From NCBI RefSeq assembly GCF_000423305.1, contig NZ_AUHS01000003.1, positions 1 to 64,000 on the forward strand: a stretch of 64,000 bases of DNA, given 5' to 3'. A model generated the notes under the pieces. The model searched no databases. It was not told the DNA's origin and saw only the letters and a program-made list of their open reading frames with translations. Position numbers and translations under genes: made by a program. How positions within the stretch are numbered: position 1 is the stretch's first letter; every line of letters begins with the position of its first letter. Of the stretch, positions 18,519 to 30,287 are shown in pieces. This stretch comes from Legionella moravica DSM 19234. Lineage in GTDB: Bacteria > Pseudomonadota > Gammaproteobacteria > Legionellales > Legionellaceae.

Positions 18519-18655
18519 CCTTTATTCCCTTATAACCCATTCAATTTAGTATCCAAGGGAACACTATAAGTCTAAAATAATGTTCAATGCAATGAATGTT
18601 TAACGCGTTTCTGATTTTCGTGAATTGTCCCCGAAGGGTTAATGCAATGAAAAAA

Positions 18656-18754
18656 TTACTGATTTAAATCATTCACAGCATCAAGAACTGTTTCAAGATT
18701 ACCCGACATTTCACTTGTAAATCCATGATGATTTATCAAATCCAATTGCGTCAT
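18656..18754 (-). CDS. Possible 32-residue ORF
   Basis: A short frame (MTQLDLINHHGFTS start) reading leftwards in the 260-base gap between the small exported protein and the CNNM gene. The translation looks protein-like, but there is no Shine-Dalgarno sequence. It may be a remnant or chance. Confidence 0.2.
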   Translation of the reverse strand: MTQLDLINHHGFTSEMSGNLETVLDAVNDLNQ

Positions 18755-18778
18755 CGGAGGAGCTGACTAATGCCATAA

Positions 18779-20044
18779 CTATTTTCGCTTTTTACTAATT
18801 TTAACCATTTTCACTGTTTTAATTGTATTATCACTGACTCGCAAAATTTCGATCCGATAATTTTCTATGGTTAAGCAGGACTCTGAAGGCGGGATATATC
18901 CCAAATATTCTATAATTAAGCCACTTAAAGTTCTTGGACCTATAGAAGGCAAACTCCAACTCATCATCCTGTTTAAATGTCTAAGCGTTAAACTCGCATC
19001 TACAATCACTGTTCCATCATCCTGAGGAATAATATCCCGGCTCAATGCAGCAATATCCGTTGTAAATTCGCCAACAATTTCTTCAAGGATGTCCTCCATG
19101 GTAACCAGCCCCAGGATGTCACCATACTCATCAACGACAAAACAACTTCTTCGTTTCATTTTCCTGAAATTTAAAATTTGCACATTCAACGGAGTCGCTT
19201 CGGGAATATAATAAGGAGCATCCGCTGAATTTAATAAGCTATCCAGATCCAATTTATCTTCTAACGCCAGATTCAATACATTTCTCGCATGGATCATCCC
19301 AACAAGATTATCGATGGAACCACGATATATAGGTAATCGAGTGTGTTGTGCCGTTTCTAGTTGTTCCAAAAGTTGCAACCAGGGTTGATCCAGATCAATT
19401 CCAACAATATCAGCTTTGGGTACCATAATGTCTTCAACAGTCGCCTGTTCAAGATCGAGTAGACTAATCAACATACTTTTATGCTCTACAGGCAATAGCC
19501 CTCCTGCTTCATGCACTACTGAACGCAACTCTTCACCAGTTAACGCTTCCTTTTGAATGCGATTTATTGATATTCCAAAAATTCGCAATATTCCATTTGA
19601 AAAAAAACTAATCACCTGTACCAAAGGAGCAAAAAGCCACTGCAAAATGTATAAAAACAATGAAGAAGAAAAAGCGACTTGCTGGGGATATATCGCTGCT
19701 AAAGTTTTCGGTGTCATTTCCGAAAATACCAGAATGATTAAAGTCAGGAGAATGGTAGCGGCAGCTACACCAGCATCACCGTAATAACGCTGTCCAATAA
19801 GAGTGGCGATTGTCGATGCGACGATGTTCGCCAGAGTATTGCCAATCAATACGACACTCAATAATTTGTCAGGCCTGGCCAGCATTTGATTGACTCGAAT
19901 GGCTTGCTTATTTCTCTTTTTTACCAAATGCCTCAATTTATACCGGTTAATGGACATCATCCCTATTTCTGAACCAGAAAAAAAAGCAGAAAGAATAATC
20001 AATGAAACCAGCATGATTAATAAAGAGGATATATGGATTTGCAC
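18779..20044 (-). CDS. CNNM/CorC-type membrane transporter (DUF21-CBS-CorC_HlyC)
   Basis: A 421-residue protein in three parts: a DUF21 membrane domain with several membrane segments (1-190; opens with SLLIMLVSLIILSAFFSGSE), a paired CBS domain (about 205-325; includes DIMVPKADIVGI and VDEYGDILGLVTMEDILEEIVG), and a C-terminal CorC_HlyC domain ending in a Lys-rich tail. The E. coli relatives YfjD and CorB, and the CNNM family, are linked to magnesium or divalent cation efflux. The start codon is GTG at 20044, with AAGGA at normal distance; no ATG fits. Transcribed alone. Confidence 0.92.
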   Translation of the reverse strand: MQIHISSLLIMLVSLIILSAFFSGSEIGMMSINRYKLRHLVKKRNKQAIRVNQMLARPDKLLSVVLIGNTLANIVASTIATLIGQRYYGDAGVAAATILLTLIILVFSEMTPKTLAAIYPQQVAFSSSLFLYILQWLFAPLVQVISFFSNGILRIFGISINRIQKEALTGEELRSVVHEAGGLLPVEHKSMLISLLDLEQATVEDIMVPKADIVGIDLDQPWLQLLEQLETAQHTRLPIYRGSIDNLVGMIHARNVLNLALEDKLDLDSLLNSADAPYYIPEATPLNVQILNFRKMKRRSCFVVDEYGDILGLVTMEDILEEIVGEFTTDIAALSRDIIPQDDGTVIVDASLTLRHLNRMMSWSLPSIGPRTLSGLIIEYLGYIPPSESCLTIENYRIEILRVSDNTIKTVKMVKISKKRK

Positions 20045-20214
20045 TGGGTTTCCTTAAGCTATAGCGCTGAATTAAGAATTCACATAAAAAATCGTAAGAT
20101 TATTTTAGGCGATTTGCAGGTATAGTCCAAGGAATATAAACAAACGAAACAGAAGGCGTCATTAATAATAAATCAGCAGTTAGATGTTGAGTGTGCATTC
20201 TTTAAATGGATTTA

Positions 20215-20294
20215 ACAAACAGGTCGACTGCCGCTCACAAAAACGAAGCACAAATATAAATTGCGCATCGAAGCACGAAAGTCAACCTGTTTGT
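20215..20294. repeat. Long-loop inverted repeat
   Basis: ACAAACAGGTCGAC (20215-20228) pairs with GTCAACCTGTTTGT (20281-20294), matching at 13 of 14 positions and enclosing 52 bases. The loop contains CGAAGCAC twice. It lies in the 279-base gap between the 3' end of ppa and the 5' side of the CNNM gene. Both flanking genes point left. A small RNA, an operator pair, or the footprint of a small mobile repeat are all possible. Confidence 0.5.
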
Positions 20295-20323
20295 CCAGGA
20301 TAATATAACAGGATTGGCTGGTT

Positions 20324-20860
20324 TTATTTTTTAGCCTGATTAAAACGCTCTACACTGGATATTATTTCTTTGCGAGCATCCTCTGGTCCAACCCAGCCAT
20401 CGATTTTAACCCATTTACCTTCTTCCAAATCTTTATAGTGATTGAAAAAATGCTCCAATGACAAGAGCAAATGCTTGGGTAAATCATTATAGGTCTCTAT
20501 GGATTGATACATTTTACTCAGCTTGGTTGTTGGCACAGCCAGTAATTTAGCATCAACGCCCGATTCATCGGTCATCTTTAACATTCCAACAACACGACAT
20601 GGAATTACCGCTCCACTGATTAATGGAACCGGTGTCACCACCAGAACGTCTACTGGATCCCCATCCTCAGAGAGAGTATTCGGAATATATCCATAATTTG
20701 TTGGATAAAACATGGCTGTAGACATAAATCGATCAACAAAAAGAGCTCCAGTCTCCTTATCCACTTCATATTTAACTGGTTCACCGTGCATAGGAATTTC
20801 AATAATTACATTAATTTCATTTGGCACATCACGGCCGCTTTTAATCTCCATTAAACTCAT
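20324..20860 (-). CDS. ppa: Inorganic pyrophosphatase
   Basis: Soluble family I pyrophosphatase, 178 residues, typical bacterial length. It hydrolyses the pyrophosphate released by nucleic acid, protein and lipid synthesis. The signature region reads [10 protein letters not shown], with the three metal-binding Asp residues. The substrate-binding [14 protein letters not shown] stretch and the later [10 protein letters not shown] block are also present. Transcribed leftwards and divergent from the HIT gene; a TATAAT for the latter lies in the shared 126-base gap. Confidence 0.97.
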   Translation of the reverse strand: MSLMEIKSGRDVPNEINVIIEIPMHGEPVKYEVDKETGALFVDRFMSTAMFYPTNYGYIPNTLSEDGDPVDVLVVTPVPLISGAVIPCRVVGMLKMTDESGVDAKLLAVPTTKLSKMYQSIETYNDLPKHLLLSLEHFFNHYKDLEEGKWVKIDGWVGPEDARKEIISSVERFNQAKK

Positions 20861-20986
20861 TTATGGACCCTTATACTAAGAAAAACCGCTATTATGCGAA
20901 AAATCGCATCAAAAGGCAAAGACAAGCTGTCGCAATCTAATAAAGGAAATGTATAATATCATTTTTATTCGTTTGATTGATTACCT

Positions 20987-21328
20987 ATGAATTGCTTGTT
21001 TTGTAAAATTGCTAAAGGAGAAATCCCGGCCACAGTTTTATTTGAAGACAATGAAATTATCGCTTTTAGGGATATTAGACCACAAGCACCCACTCATATA
21101 TTAATTATACCCAAAAAACATATTGCCACTATTAATGACACCAGCGATGACGATGAGCAACTGCTTGGAAAAATGGTGTTAAAGGCAAAAAAATTGGCTG
21201 AAAGTGAAGGGCTTAGCGAAGTGGGTTACCGATTAGTATTTAATATAAATTCTGGTGGCGGGCAGGAGGTTTACCACATTCATTTACATTTACTGGGCGG
21301 ACGTCAAATGACTTGGCCGCCAGGTTAG
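20987..21328 (+). CDS. hinT: HIT family nucleotide hydrolase (HinT type)
   Basis: A 113-residue histidine-triad protein. The N-terminus [15 protein letters not shown], the central [20 protein letters not shown] and the active-site HIHLHLLGG are all standard. Members hydrolyse purine nucleoside phosphoramidates and aminoacyl-adenylates. A TATAAT at 20952-20957 suits a promoter, though no good -35 is seen. The following folE begins 12 bases downstream. Confidence 0.95.
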   Translation: MNCLFCKIAKGEIPATVLFEDNEIIAFRDIRPQAPTHILIIPKKHIATINDTSDDDEQLLGKMVLKAKKLAESEGLSEVGYRLVFNINSGGGQEVYHIHLHLLGGRQMTWPPG

Positions 21329-21339
21329 GAGTTCTTGCT

Positions 21340-21879
21340 ATGGAACAACTGTATAAAAAACTAATAGAAGAAGTTGGTGAAGACGTACAACGGGAAGGAT
21401 TGGTAGATACTCCCGCGCGCGCAGCTAATGCGATGCGTTATTTAACCAAAGGCTATCATGAAAGCTTGGACGACATAATAAATAATGCGCTGTTTGACTC
21501 AGACATGAGTGAAATGGTCATAGTAAAGGATATTGAGCTCTATTCGTTATGCGAACACCACTTATTACCGTTCATTGGTAAATGTCATGTTGGATATCTA
21601 CCCAGCGGAAAAGTTATTGGCCTGTCCAAAATTGCCCGTATCGTTGACTTTTATGCGCGACGCTTACAAATTCAGGAACGAATGACAGGTGAAATAGCCC
21701 ATTGTATTGAAGACATCACTGGAGCTCGTGGGGTAGCTGTTGTAATCGAAGCCAAACATCTTTGTATGATGATGCGTGGTGTAGAAAAACAAAACTCAGT
21801 CATGACCACATCCGTGATGCTCGGTGAAATGCATCATAACTCAAACTGTCGTCTGGAATTTTTGAATCTGGTTCGATAA
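21340..21879 (+). CDS. folE: GTP cyclohydrolase I
   Basis: First enzyme of tetrahydrofolate synthesis, converting GTP to dihydroneopterin triphosphate; 179 residues. Key motifs: [16 protein letters not shown], the zinc/active-site [36 protein letters not shown], and the C-terminal Cys ligand in [10 protein letters not shown] followed by NSNCRLEFL. The ATG at 21340 has AGGAG eight bases upstream; the earlier in-frame ATG at 21313 lies inside hinT and is not preferred. Co-transcribed with hinT and followed by a strong terminator. Confidence 0.96.
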   Translation: MEQLYKKLIEEVGEDVQREGLVDTPARAANAMRYLTKGYHESLDDIINNALFDSDMSEMVIVKDIELYSLCEHHLLPFIGKCHVGYLPSGKVIGLSKIARIVDFYARRLQIQERMTGEIAHCIEDITGARGVAVVIEAKHLCMMMRGVEKQNSVMTTSVMLGEMHHNSNCRLEFLNLVR

Positions 21880-21984
21880 TGGTTCTCTTAGCTTGATACA
21901 TCGGTTGAACCCTTTTCTGAGGTAGATACCACTACCTCAATTAAATTAAATACGTTATACAAGTACATCGACAGGCCTCAACAA

Positions 21985-22018
21985 AAAAGCCCGCAAAACA
22001 ATCGAATTGCGGGCTTTT
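21985..22018 (+). terminator. Rho-independent terminator after folE
   Basis: A 12-base stem (AAAAGCCCGCAA with TTGCGGGCTTTT) and a 10-base loop, with T-rich sequence on either strand. It can end the hinT-folE transcript and also act on transcripts from the pnp side. Confidence 0.9.
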
Positions 22019-22072
22019 ATTATATTTAATCAGTGCTTTAATCGGTGTTTATTATTCGAACAGGGAATGTTT

Positions 22073-22105
22073 CTATCGCCTCAACACATCAAACTGAGGC
22101 GATAG
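22073..22105 (-). terminator. Hairpin after pnp stop
   Basis: CTATCGCCTCA (22073-22083) pairs with TGAGGCGATAG (22095-22105) around an 11-base loop. The hairpin begins seven bases past the pnp stop. No T-run follows on the minus strand, so it may block 3' exonucleases rather than terminate. Confidence 0.6.
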
Positions 22106-22112
22106 CCCATAA

Positions 22113-24287
22113 TTACTCTTCTTCTGAATTACCGTTTACATCGGCTACTTCATCCTGCTCTTCAGCAACAACAGGAGCCGGAGTAGCTGCTTCAGTTTTT
22201 ACTTCTGATTGAGGCTTATCTTTCCATTCCAGTTTTACACGGCCTTGTTTATCAACTCCGGCAACAAAAACTTCAATATCCTGTCCTTCTTTAAGAACAT
22301 CCTCAACTTTTTGTGATCTGTCATTACATATTTGAGAAATATGCAGCAATCCATCTTTACCAGGAAGCAGATTAATAAAGGCTCCAAAATCAACGATTTT
22401 GCTTACTTTCCCCTGATAGGTTTGTCCAACCTCTACTTCGGCGATTAGCGCCTTAATTTGGCGTTGGGCCTCTTCTAATGCCATCATATCAGGTGAAAAC
22501 AGTTGCACCACGCCACTGTCATCAATATCAATAGAAACACCTGTGCTTTCAATCAAACCCTTGATGGTTGCGCCGCCTTTACCAATAATAGTACGAATTT
22601 TATCTTCAGCTACTTTCATTGTGGTAATTCTTGGAGCATGTTGCGATAATTCATCTCTGTGCTCTGACAAAGCATTGTTCATTACACCTAAAATATGGGT
22701 ACGGCCTGCAAGTGCCTGATCCAGAGCTTGCTCCATTATTTCATTGGTAATCCCGGTAATCTTGATATCCATTTGCAATGCGGTAATACCTTTATCAGTT
22801 CCAGCCACTTTAAAATCCATATCGCCTAAATGATCTTCATCACCCAAGATATCGGTCAAAACAGCAAAACGATCGCCTTCTTTAATCAAGCCCATTGCAA
22901 CACCAGCGACGGGAGCTTTTAAAGGCACACCAGCATCCATTAACGCCAAGCTGGTACCACAAACTGTAGCCATAGAACTGGAACCATTCGATTCAGTAAT
23001 TTCAGAAACGATACGCAGAACATAAGGAAAATCTGCTGGGTCTGGCAATACAGCCATTAAAGCACGTTTAGCCAGACGTCCATGCCCAATTTCACGGCGC
23101 TTGGGACTACCGACCTGACCTGTTTCCCCTACAGAGTAAGGAGGGAAATTGTAATGCAGCATAAATCGATCTCTGGTTTCGCCTGTTATTCCATCAAGAA
23201 TTTGCGCATCCCGATCATTGCCTAAAGTTGCAACAACAATTGCCTGTGTTTCACCACGAGTAAATAGACAGGAACCATGAGTTCGATCCAGGAATTTTGT
23301 GCGCACAGAAATAGGACGAACTGTTTTATGATCACGGCCATCAATACGTGGTTCACCATCAAGGATACGATTACGTACTATAGTGCGTTCCAAATCGCCA
23401 AACATCTCTTCGATAACAGAGACTGACAACTCTTCATTACCCGCCATCAAAGCGGTAACTGTTTGCTCTTTAAGTTCAGCAAGCCGTTGGTAGCGCTGTT
23501 GCTTATCTCTCAGTAAATAGGCAGCCTCAACTTCATTTCGTGCCATATCGGCAACACGTGCCTGCAATGCGGTGTCAATTTCTGCAGGCTTCCAATCCCA
23601 ACGAGCTTTACCTGCTTCGCCAGCCAGTTCTTCAATCGCCTTGATAACATTTTTCATCATCTCATGACCGTACATAATTGCACCACGCATGATGTCTTCA
23701 CTTAGTTCTTTAGCTTCTGATTCAACCATAAGGATGGCGTCTTTAGTTCCGGCGACAACCAGGTCAAGTTGCGATTGTTCAAGAGATTTTCTGCTTGGAT
23801 TTAATAAATAAATACCATCTTTATATCCCACTCGCGCGGCACCAATTGGCCCATTAAAAGGTACGCCTGATAATGCAAGAGCTGCAGAAGCACCAATCAT
23901 TGCAATAATATCGGAAGATACTTCTGGATTCAGAGATAGAACAGTAGCAATAATCTGTATTTCATTGCGGAAGTTATCTGGAAACAAAGGTCGGATTGGT
24001 CTGTCGATTAATCGTGAAATTAAAGTTTCATTATCACTGGGTCTGCCTTCACGTTTTTGGAAGCCTCCCGGTATTTTTCCAACTGCATAAAATTTTTCTT
24101 GATAGTTCACTGTCAAAGGAAAAAATCCATTGTTTTCAGCTCCATCCTTCTTGCCAACCACAGTAACCAATACCTGCGTTCCGTTCATGCTTGCCAGTAC
24201 AGCACCATCAGCTTGTCGTGCTACTTCACCGGTTTCCAGCACTAAGGTATGTTCACCAAATGCGATCTCTTTTGTAATTTTAGCCAC
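22113..24287 (-). CDS. pnp: Polynucleotide phosphorylase
   Basis: 3'-5' phosphorolytic exoribonuclease and degradosome component, 724 residues. Two RNase PH domains (about 10-225 and 310-550, with the [21 protein letters not shown] and [10 protein letters not shown] blocks), then KH ([17 protein letters not shown]) and S1 ([26 protein letters not shown]) domains and an acidic Ala/Glu-rich tail. The start is GTG at 24287, with GGGGA upstream. Lies after rpsO with a terminator-like hairpin between, as in E. coli, where PNPase controls its own mRNA after RNase III cleavage. Whether that control exists here is inference. Confidence 0.97.
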   Translation of the reverse strand: MAKITKEIAFGEHTLVLETGEVARQADGAVLASMNGTQVLVTVVGKKDGAENNGFFPLTVNYQEKFYAVGKIPGGFQKREGRPSDNETLISRLIDRPIRPLFPDNFRNEIQIIATVLSLNPEVSSDIIAMIGASAALALSGVPFNGPIGAARVGYKDGIYLLNPSRKSLEQSQLDLVVAGTKDAILMVESEAKELSEDIMRGAIMYGHEMMKNVIKAIEELAGEAGKARWDWKPAEIDTALQARVADMARNEVEAAYLLRDKQQRYQRLAELKEQTVTALMAGNEELSVSVIEEMFGDLERTIVRNRILDGEPRIDGRDHKTVRPISVRTKFLDRTHGSCLFTRGETQAIVVATLGNDRDAQILDGITGETRDRFMLHYNFPPYSVGETGQVGSPKRREIGHGRLAKRALMAVLPDPADFPYVLRIVSEITESNGSSSMATVCGTSLALMDAGVPLKAPVAGVAMGLIKEGDRFAVLTDILGDEDHLGDMDFKVAGTDKGITALQMDIKITGITNEIMEQALDQALAGRTHILGVMNNALSEHRDELSQHAPRITTMKVAEDKIRTIIGKGGATIKGLIESTGVSIDIDDSGVVQLFSPDMMALEEAQRQIKALIAEVEVGQTYQGKVSKIVDFGAFINLLPGKDGLLHISQICNDRSQKVEDVLKEGQDIEVFVAGVDKQGRVKLEWKDKPQSEVKTEAATPAPVVAEEQDEVADVNGNSEEE

Positions 24288-24318
24288 GTAATGTCCCCAT
24301 TAAGTAATAATAACGAAA

Positions 24319-24346
24319 AAAAAGGCGCAGAAAACTGCGCCTTTTT
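24319..24346 (-). terminator. rpsO-pnp intergenic terminator
   Basis: A 12-base stem, AAAAAGGCGCAG with CTGCGCCTTTTT, a 4-base loop, then a T-run on the minus strand. It sits 52 bases after rpsO and 32 before pnp, as the partial terminator does in E. coli. Confidence 0.9.
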
Positions 24347-24397
24347 AAACGATTGTATTTATTTGATATGTCTCATAAGAGACAACGATCCTATCAA

Positions 24398-24673
24398 TCA
24401 ATAAGAATCTCTCAATCCCAAACTTTGAATCAATGTTTGATAACGAGATTGATCATTTCGCTTCAAATATTTCAAAAGTTTACGGCGCTTATTTACCAAC
24501 TCTTGCAGTCCGCGTCTGGAATGAAAATCTTTTTTATTTTCTTTAAAATGATCAGTCAAATATTTGATTCTGCCAGTTATTAAAGAAACCTGTACTTCAG
24601 GCGAACCGGTATCTTTATCGGCACGCTTATATTGATTAACAATTTCTGCTTTTTCCGCGCTATTTAGCGACAT
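24398..24673 (-). CDS. rpsO: 30S ribosomal protein S15
   Basis: Primary 16S-binding protein of the 30S platform, 91 residues. The S15 motifs [34 protein letters not shown] and [17 protein letters not shown] are plain. The length is normal after the initiator Met-Ser. Preceded by truB (148-base gap, probably with its own promoter) and followed by pnp. Confidence 0.98.
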   Translation of the reverse strand: MSLNSAEKAEIVNQYKRADKDTGSPEVQVSLITGRIKYLTDHFKENKKDFHSRRGLQELVNKRRKLLKYLKRNDQSRYQTLIQSLGLRDSY

Positions 24674-24821
24674 TATACACTCCTGGAACTGCTAAGTATT
24701 CATTTAAAGGCGGACATTCTACCAAGGCAAACAAAACGAAACAAGTGTTAGAAATTAAATTGTGCAAATAATTTCAAGTTTATTCCAAAACAAACATCAA
24801 TTAATGTTCTAATTGAACGTT

Positions 24822-25736
24822 TTATGGAAAGGAAAGTAATCGTTTTGCTTTTAAATCACCATTAGCAAGTTGTTCGCCCAAGCCTAAAAATTGCGCCCGC
24901 TCATCATAAAGACGTACGCAATCCCCCCTATTATCCTCTATTTTATTCTGTATAACTCGTCCTTGACGAATCGTAATGACTTCATCATCAGAAAGAGTTA
25001 TTGACTTCAAATAATCAATCGCTTTATCCATAGAAATTAAGCAATCGTGTAACTCGTCATGAGACATGGTCAGTATTTCATCGATAGAATACATGGGCAT
25101 ATTTTCAAACCCTGATGTGTACAGTCGATGCAAACGAGTTACATGCGCACCTACTTCGAGGCTGTCACCAATATCTTCAACAAGATTGCGAATATAAGTT
25201 CCTTTACTGCATTGAACAGTTAATGAAAAGTGTGTTCCGTCAAAGTTGTTTAAATGCAGTTGGCTGATGACAATTTCTCGTGGTTGACGCTCTATTTCTA
25301 TCCCTTCTCTGGCGAATCGATATAAAGGCGTCCCATTGTGTTTTAGGGCAGAAAACATTGAAGGAGTCTGCCGAATAACTCCTTTATACTGGGCAAGTAT
25401 TGCTGACAACTGGTCTTCAGTAATACAAAAATCGTCTACCTGAGCAATCACTTGCCCGGTAGAGTCGGAAGTATTAGTCTTTATTCCTAATACACCAGTT
25501 GTTTCATAACACTTATCTGCATCAAGCAGATATTGACAAATTTTAGTTGCTTCGCCAAAACAGATGGGTAACATGCCTGTAGCTAGTGGGTCCAGACTCC
25601 CTGTATGACCGGCTTTTTTAGCTCCAAATATACGCTTCACTTTTTGAAGAGCGCTATTTGAGGTAATTCCTTCAGGCTTATTTAATAAGAAAATTCCATT
25701 TATTGTAGTTGGCCCCTCAGTGGTTTTCATCTTCAT
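24822..25736 (-). CDS. truB: tRNA pseudouridine(55) synthase
   Basis: Makes pseudouridine 55 in the T-loop of tRNAs; about 304 residues. The catalytic motif [15 protein letters not shown] carries the nucleophile Asp, preceded by [16 protein letters not shown]. The RNA-binding [13 protein letters not shown] and a C-terminal PUA-like region are visible. The frame is open to 25763, but the family normally begins just before the INGxxLLxKP block, so a start at the MKMKTTEG methionines (25736 or 25730) is more likely. Overlaps the 3' end of rbfA by about 20 bases. Start uncertain. Confidence 0.93.
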   Translation of the reverse strand: MKMKTTEGPTTINGIFLLNKPEGITSNSALQKVKRIFGAKKAGHTGSLDPLATGMLPICFGEATKICQYLLDADKCYETTGVLGIKTNTSDSTGQVIAQVDDFCITEDQLSAILAQYKGVIRQTPSMFSALKHNGTPLYRFAREGIEIERQPREIVISQLHLNNFDGTHFSLTVQCSKGTYIRNLVEDIGDSLEVGAHVTRLHRLYTSGFENMPMYSIDEILTMSHDELHDCLISMDKAIDYLKSITLSDDEVITIRQGRVIQNKIEDNRGDCVRLYDERAQFLGLGEQLANGDLKAKRLLSFP

Positions 25737-26088
25737 CTGAAACCGAAGGATTAACTTCATCAATTAAACGGCTTAATCGTTCACCATATTCAATTGATTC
25801 ATCATAGATAAAATGAAGTTGCGGAACAGTACGTAAAGTAATGCTACGAGCCAAGGCACTACGTAAATAGCTAGCCGCAGCGTTCAAAATAGTAGTAGCT
25901 AGATCTTTATCGACATCAAAAATAGTAAAGTATACTTTAGCATGCCCCAAATCAGCAGTAACTTTAACTGCTGAAATGGTTATAAAGCCTTTCAAACGTG
26001 GGTCTCGAACTTCCATAGGAATAATTTGAGCCAACTTACGCTGGATCATCTCAGATATTCTATCAGTTCGTTTAAAATTATTACTCAT
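25717..26088 (-). CDS. rbfA: Ribosome-binding factor A
   Basis: Small KH-fold factor (123 residues) for maturation of the 16S 5' end and cold adaptation. The N-terminus [22 protein letters not shown] and the middle [29 protein letters not shown] are standard for RbfA. Its ATG immediately follows the infB stop codon, with no spacer, which suggests translational coupling. The end overlaps truB. Confidence 0.96.
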   Translation of the reverse strand: MSNNFKRTDRISEMIQRKLAQIIPMEVRDPRLKGFITISAVKVTADLGHAKVYFTIFDVDKDLATTILNAAASYLRSALARSITLRTVPQLHFIYDESIEYGERLSRLIDEVNPSVSDEDENH

Positions 26089-28704
26089 TTATAGATCACG
26101 CTTTATTTCAACTGTTTCATATACCTCTATCAGGTCACCAGGTTTGACATCATTGTAATTTTTCACGCCGATTCCACATTCAAATCCTTGACGTACTTCT
26201 ACGACATCATCTTTAAATCGTCTGAGAGATTCTAGTGTACCTTCATAGATCACAACGTTTGACCTTAACACACGAATTGGATTGTTTCGCTTGATAGAAC
26301 CTTCAATAACCATACAACCAGCAATTGCGCCAATTTTAGGTGATTTGAACACATCCCTTACTTCAGCGATACCAATTATTTCCTCTTTAAATTGAGGTGC
26401 AAGCATTCCGGTCAGAGCACCTTTGATTTGATCAACAATGTCATAAATAACACTATAATAATGCAGTGAAACTGACTCTTGCTCAGCCAACCTCTTGGCG
26501 CTGGCATCTGCTCTTACGTTAAACCCAATAAGAATAGCATTTGAAGCAATAGCCAAATGAACATCAGATTCTGTAATCCCACCCACACCGTTGGAAATCA
26601 CTTCTACTTTAACTTCGTCATTCGACAGCTTCACCAGAGCATCAGAAATCGCTTCAATAGAACCCTGGACATCCGCTTTTAACACAATGTTCAGAACTTT
26701 TGACTCAGTAGCTGTCATATTCTCCATAATGCCTTCTATAGAAGATTTTTGGCGTCTAGCCAATTTGACATCACGGAATTTTCCTTGGCGGAATAGTGCT
26801 ACTTCTCGAGCCTTTTTCTCATCAGGAACTACAACAGCTTCATCTCCAGCATGTGGAATTGCTGATAAACCTAAAACTTCTACCGGTATTGAAGGACCAG
26901 CACTATCCACCATATCACCATTGTCGCCAACCAAAGCACGCACGCGACCGTATTGAAAACCTGCTAATAAAATATCGCCTTTGTGCAAGGTACCACTTTG
27001 AACCAATACAGTCGCAACAGGCCCTCTTCCCTTATCAAGGCGAGATTCAATAACAACGCCTTTAGCGGCACCATCGGTTAGTGCGGTCAGTTCCAGTACC
27101 TCTGATTGTAAAAGAATTGCATCAAGTAAATCATCAACACCCATACCTGTTTTTGCAGAGATACTCACAAACATGGTGTCGCCACCCCATGCTTCAGGAA
27201 TGACTTCATGCACGGCCAGTTCATTCATCACTTTCTCAGGATCGGCATCTGGCTTATCCATTTTATTGATTGCAACAATAATTGGAACTTTTGCCGCTTT
27301 CGCATGTTGAATAGCTTCTATAGTCTGTGGTTTCGCACCATCATCAGCAGCGACTATCAGTACAACAATATCTGTTGCCTGAGCACCACGAGCCCGCATT
27401 GCGGTAAACGCGGCATGGCCAGGTGTATCCAGGAAGGTAATATCACCTTTAGGTGTACTTACGTGGTATGCACCAATGTGCTGAGTAATACCTCCAGCTT
27501 CTCCGGCAGCAACTTTTGTACGTCGAATATAATCAAGCAATGATGTTTTACCATGATCCACGTGACCCATAATGGTTACAACAGGAGCTCTGGACTCTGT
27601 TGTACTACCTTTGGATATTGCTTCACCAAGACCAACTTCAATTGCGTCTTCTTTTATTACGATAGCTTTATGCCCCATTTCCTCAACCACGATCACTGCA
27701 GTTTCCTGGTCAATAACCTGATTAATTGTTGCCATTGCACCCAGGGTCATCATGATTTTAATTACTTCAGCTACTTTGACTGACATACGTTTAGCCAATT
27801 CGCCAACAGTAATTGTCTCAGGGATAAGGACTTCTCTAATAATGGGAGCAGTGGGAAGAGCAAATCCGTGAGTTAGAGATTCTTCAGCTTCTCGGTATTT
27901 TTCAGATTTTTCTGAGCCTTTACGCTTTTTAAATTTATTGCGACCACCGCGTCGATGTGCATCTTGCTCATCATCTTCACGATCAAATGTCTGATATTTA
28001 GGTTTCTTTTTCGCTTTCTTGAATTCGGCAGATTCTGATTCTGTACTTGCAATTTCAGGATGTTTCTTTTTACCAGCTTTGTCTACTTTGGGCTCTTCCT
28101 TTTTAGATGCTATCTGAACTTCTTCAATAATTGGTTCAACATCAAGCGTTTCAGAAGGAAGCTGATCTTCAGTGGCATTAGATTCAGTTATAGTTTCAGG
28201 TAACGATTCTTCTGTAGGTTCATGCTCTGATTCAGAAGTTTCGGATTGAACTGCAGCCGTGGTTTCACTCGATTCAATAATTTCTTCTGTATCCACTATT
28301 GTATTTTCTGTAATTTCAGTGGCAGTAACCTGCTCTTCCTCAAGCTTATGAACCTCAGGCTCATGAATTGCCTCTTCAACCTCAGGTTGTTCAACAATAC
28401 TGCTGCGTTTTACAAAGGTCTTCTTTTTGCGAACTTCGATATTCACTGTTTTCCCACTGTGAGCATCATGGCCAACAGTCACTTGGGTCAAACTTTTACG
28501 TCTTAAGGTTATTCGCTCAGGTGCAGCACTTGTATCACGTGCAGAGCTACCCTTTAAATGATTCAGTAAAATTCGCTTTTGATCTTCATTCACAGTCTGT
28601 TGATCATCATTAAAAGATAACCCTGCTTCCTGTAACTGGTTCAATAAGCGCTCAACCGGGATACCAACGACTTGAGCTAATTGTTTAACCGTCACATCCG
28701 CCAT
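26089..28704 (-). CDS. infB: Translation initiation factor IF-2
   Basis: GTPase that places fMet-tRNA on the 30S subunit; 871 residues. N-terminal IF2 helical domain ([20 protein letters not shown]), then a long Glu/Lys-rich linker (about 90-280). The G domain has [12 protein letters not shown] (G1), GGITQHIG (G2), DTPGH (G3) and NKMDKPDAD (G4), and the C-terminal fMet-tRNA-binding domains follow. Lies between nusA and rbfA in the conserved gammaproteobacterial order. The initiator tRNA that it uses is encoded at the head of the same cluster. Confidence 0.98.
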   Translation of the reverse strand: MADVTVKQLAQVVGIPVERLLNQLQEAGLSFNDDQQTVNEDQKRILLNHLKGSSARDTSAAPERITLRRKSLTQVTVGHDAHSGKTVNIEVRKKKTFVKRSSIVEQPEVEEAIHEPEVHKLEEEQVTATEITENTIVDTEEIIESSETTAAVQSETSESEHEPTEESLPETITESNATEDQLPSETLDVEPIIEEVQIASKKEEPKVDKAGKKKHPEIASTESESAEFKKAKKKPKYQTFDREDDEQDAHRRGGRNKFKKRKGSEKSEKYREAEESLTHGFALPTAPIIREVLIPETITVGELAKRMSVKVAEVIKIMMTLGAMATINQVIDQETAVIVVEEMGHKAIVIKEDAIEVGLGEAISKGSTTESRAPVVTIMGHVDHGKTSLLDYIRRTKVAAGEAGGITQHIGAYHVSTPKGDITFLDTPGHAAFTAMRARGAQATDIVVLIVAADDGAKPQTIEAIQHAKAAKVPIIVAINKMDKPDADPEKVMNELAVHEVIPEAWGGDTMFVSISAKTGMGVDDLLDAILLQSEVLELTALTDGAAKGVVIESRLDKGRGPVATVLVQSGTLHKGDILLAGFQYGRVRALVGDNGDMVDSAGPSIPVEVLGLSAIPHAGDEAVVVPDEKKAREVALFRQGKFRDVKLARRQKSSIEGIMENMTATESKVLNIVLKADVQGSIEAISDALVKLSNDEVKVEVISNGVGGITESDVHLAIASNAILIGFNVRADASAKRLAEQESVSLHYYSVIYDIVDQIKGALTGMLAPQFKEEIIGIAEVRDVFKSPKIGAIAGCMVIEGSIKRNNPIRVLRSNVVIYEGTLESLRRFKDDVVEVRQGFECGIGVKNYNDVKPGDLIEVYETVEIKRDL

Positions 28705-28797
28705 ATTTTAATCCCCTTTCAGCAGTTTTAATATAACTGCAAATATTCTAATACTACTTTCACCAAATTGGTGTATTTACTTTCAGAAACCATTTAT

Positions 28798-30276
28798 CTA
28801 TTGAAACCATGGTTCTCTGGCTTTCATTATTAATGCACCAGCTTGTTCTTCACTAATTCCTTCAATTTCTAACAACTCATCGACCGATTGCTCCGCAAGT
28901 TCTTCCATTGAAGTAATACCTTTACTGGCTAATTTATTCGCTAATTCGTCCGTCATACCGTCCATAGAGAGCAAGGAATCATCAGGTGATCCAGAAAGAC
29001 CTTTGCCGGAAGTAAGAGCCATAGCAAGTAACGTATCATTCGCTCGGTTTCTTAGCTCCTCAACTATTTCCTCATCAAATTCTTCAATTGCTAACAACTC
29101 ATCTTTAGGAACATAAGCCACTTCTTCGAGTGAAGAAAATCCGTGAGCAACCAAAAGGGCCGCAATTTCTTCATCGATTTCCAATGCTGAAGTAAAGAGT
29201 TTAACAATTTTGCTGGACTCTTCCTGATTTTTATTTTCAAACTCATCTGTTGTCATTACATTGAGAGTCCAACCAGTCAATTGGCTAGCTAATCGAACGT
29301 TTTGCCCATTTCGACCAATCGCTTGAGACAGTTGATCTTTCTCTACTGCCAAATCCATAGTGTGGCTGTCTTCATCAACAACGATAGAAGTAATATCAGC
29401 TGGTGCCATGGCATTGATTACGAGCTGCGCAGGATTATCATCCCATAATATAATATCAACACGCTCGCCACCTAACTCACTAGATACGGCTTGAACTCTG
29501 GCACCCCGCATGCCAACACAGGCACCAATCGGATCGATACGACCGTCATTCGTTTTAACTGCAATTTTAGCCCTATTTCCTGGATCACGAGCAGCAGCTT
29601 TAACGTCAATAATGTTCTCACCAATCTCGGGTACTTCGATGCGAAATAATTCGACTAACATTTCATTACGTGTACGACTCACAAATAATTGTGGTCCTCG
29701 AGCCTGAGGTGTAATTTCATATAAATAAGCTCGAACACGATCATTGGGTCTAAACATTTCGTGAGGTAGCATTTCAGATCGTGGCAAGAAGGCTTCAGCC
29801 TTACCGCCTAAATCGATAATGATATTATCACGAGTGACTTTTTTAACCGTTCCATATACTAATTGACCCAATTTACTACGAAATTGATCAATCACCAACT
29901 CACGTTCAGCTTCTCTAACCTTCTGCATTATGACTTGACGAGCTGTCTGTGCTTCAATACGTCCAAACTCTATAGAAGGAATCAACTCCTCAATCCGTGT
30001 TCCAATCTCAGCAGCAGGATTTCGTTCTTTGGCTTGTTCCAGTGTTAATTGATGGTCTGGATATTCTAGTTCGCTTTCTTCAACAACATCCCAATATCTG
30101 AATGTTTCATACTCACCTGTTCTTGGATCCAGCTTAATACGAACGCCAATATCCAATCCAAAAATTTTCCGAGTAGCAGACTCCAATGCGGCCTGAATGG
30201 CAAGTATAATAACTTCTTTACTAACGCCTCTTTCGTTTGATAACGCCTCAGCAACTAATAACAATTCTTTGCTCAT
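28798..30276 (-). CDS. nusA: Transcription termination/antitermination factor NusA
   Basis: RNA polymerase-associated factor (492 residues) for pausing, termination and rRNA antitermination. N-terminal polymerase-binding domain, S1 domain ([24 protein letters not shown]), two KH domains ([27 protein letters not shown] and [18 protein letters not shown]), and two C-terminal acidic repeats as in E. coli, ending in REPWFQ. Starts 11 bases after the rimP stop. The terminator-like hairpin before rimP may be the site where NusA controls its own operon, by analogy with E. coli. Confidence 0.98.
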   Translation of the reverse strand: MSKELLLVAEALSNERGVSKEVIILAIQAALESATRKIFGLDIGVRIKLDPRTGEYETFRYWDVVEESELEYPDHQLTLEQAKERNPAAEIGTRIEELIPSIEFGRIEAQTARQVIMQKVREAERELVIDQFRSKLGQLVYGTVKKVTRDNIIIDLGGKAEAFLPRSEMLPHEMFRPNDRVRAYLYEITPQARGPQLFVSRTRNEMLVELFRIEVPEIGENIIDVKAAARDPGNRAKIAVKTNDGRIDPIGACVGMRGARVQAVSSELGGERVDIILWDDNPAQLVINAMAPADITSIVVDEDSHTMDLAVEKDQLSQAIGRNGQNVRLASQLTGWTLNVMTTDEFENKNQEESSKIVKLFTSALEIDEEIAALLVAHGFSSLEEVAYVPKDELLAIEEFDEEIVEELRNRANDTLLAMALTSGKGLSGSPDDSLLSMDGMTDELANKLASKGITSMEELAEQSVDELLEIEGISEEQAGALIMKAREPWFQ

Positions 30277-30287
30277 TGTTCGCCTCT

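Noticed and set aside
27208-27543. 111-codon plus-strand frame opposite infB
   Set aside because: Antisense of the IF-2 G domain; composition is that of a shadow frame.
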